Part shown: piece after piece, positions 63,903 through 64,000 of the stretch
How positions within the stretch are numbered: the first letter of the stretch is position 1
Layout: every line of letters begins with the position of its first letter
Assembly (NCBI GenBank): GCA_905215695.1
Contig: CAJMQN010000007.1
Span: 62,001 to 126,000 of the forward strand
Length of the DNA stretch: 64,000 nucleotides
Direction: 5' to 3'
Source: an uncultured bacterium
GTDB taxonomy: Bacteria; Bacillota; Clostridia; Christensenellales; HGM11417
Position numbers and translations under genes: made by a program
The notes under the pieces: generated by a model
What the model was told of the DNA's origin: nothing
Database searches by the model: none
Seen by the model: only the letters and a program-made list of their open reading frames with translations

Positions 63903-64000
63903 AACTGCCTGTCCGTATTCTCATCATCGCACTCGTTGCGGCGTCGATCTGCGGGGTGTCGGTCTTTGCGGCAACCCGCGAAAAACCGCAGATTGAAAAC
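63899..64000 (+). CDS. Exported protein, partial (3' end outside)
   Basis: 34 codons from ATG 63899, overlapping the Rrf2 stop. MKLPVRILIIALVAASICG is a clear signal/membrane segment, followed by SVFAATREKPQIEN. Translational coupling with the regulator suggests it is part of the controlled function. Nothing further can be said. Confidence 0.75.
   Translation, partial: MKLPVRILIIALVAASICGVSVFAATREKPQIEN

Overview
The window looks like a chromosome segment of an uncultured, moderately GC-rich member of the Clostridia (Bacillota). Reasons: the S10-spc-alpha ribosomal cluster has the Gram-positive gene order with a KOW-domain gene between map and infA; S14 and S4 are zinc forms; L17 carries the long insert seen in clostridia; and there is a leuA T-box, a pfl-type ZTP riboswitch, a preQ1-I riboswitch, LplB/LplC-type sugar permeases and strong sigma-A promoters (TTGACA/TATAAT, 17 bp). 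A lineage below class is not claimed.

Layout. (1) 1-8435: right part of a siphovirus-like prophage tail module: a partial head-tail/minor capsid gene, tail tube, a strong attenuating terminator, tail assembly chaperones joined by a probable -1 frameshift, tape measure, a small tail protein, a 707-aa hub protein, two paralogous lipoprotein cargo genes on the opposite strand each with its own promoter, a tail fibre, a fibre-assembly protein and an LL-H-type holin. Two XRE regulators follow (8531-9228). No lysin, integrase or structural gene is seen to the right. (2) 9311-25954: ribosomal super-operon rpsJ to rplQ, including secY, adk, map, infA, rpmJ and rpoA, with a structured leader at rpsJ and a second promoter plus leader at rpsM. 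L24 and L30 carry unusual Lys/Ala/Pro-rich extensions. (3) 26136-46052: housekeeping genes: M29 aminopeptidase, gapA, tRNA-Arg(CCG), PRC-barrel protein, exonuclease/PHP fragment/AEC permease operon, an SPFH-zinc-ribbon gene with two zinc/redox neighbours, ZTP riboswitch-pflB-pflA-ybaK, tRNA-Pro(CGG), MFS permease, AAA ATPase, leuA under a Leu T-box, FUSC-type membrane protein, flavodoxin-like protein, a MetY 3' remnant, flavin reductase, and a preQ1 riboswitch with queT and an ECF S-component. (4) 46165-49344: a 1059-aa protein that appears to be a VanZ-like membrane protein with about ten Ig-like (Big_2) repeats inserted after its first membrane helix. (5) 49456-52463: tRNA-Arg(CCU) followed by an AT-richer, decaying mobile segment: a complete transcription unit for an unrecognised structured RNA of about 210 nt, a lipoprotein, a doubly frameshifted membrane gene, a small gene and a 5'-truncated MobV relaxase. 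(6) 52464-63393: a broken surface-protein gene, then a LacI regulator with two near-identical 24-bp operators and an apparently co-transcribed set of two permeases, a binding lipoprotein, a nucleoside hydrolase, a secreted repeat protein and two paralogous propeller-like lipoproteins. (7) 63416-64000: an Rrf2 regulator with a perfect inverted repeat over its own promoter and the start of an exported protein.

The most promising unexplained items are the structured RNA at 49686-49897, the VanZ/Ig-like split architecture, the paired prophage lipoproteins beside the receptor-binding genes, the LacI locus with its twin surface lipoproteins, and the shared GAGA-loop hairpins in the two ribosomal leaders. 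All functional calls rest on reading the sequence and knowledge of families; no database search was possible.
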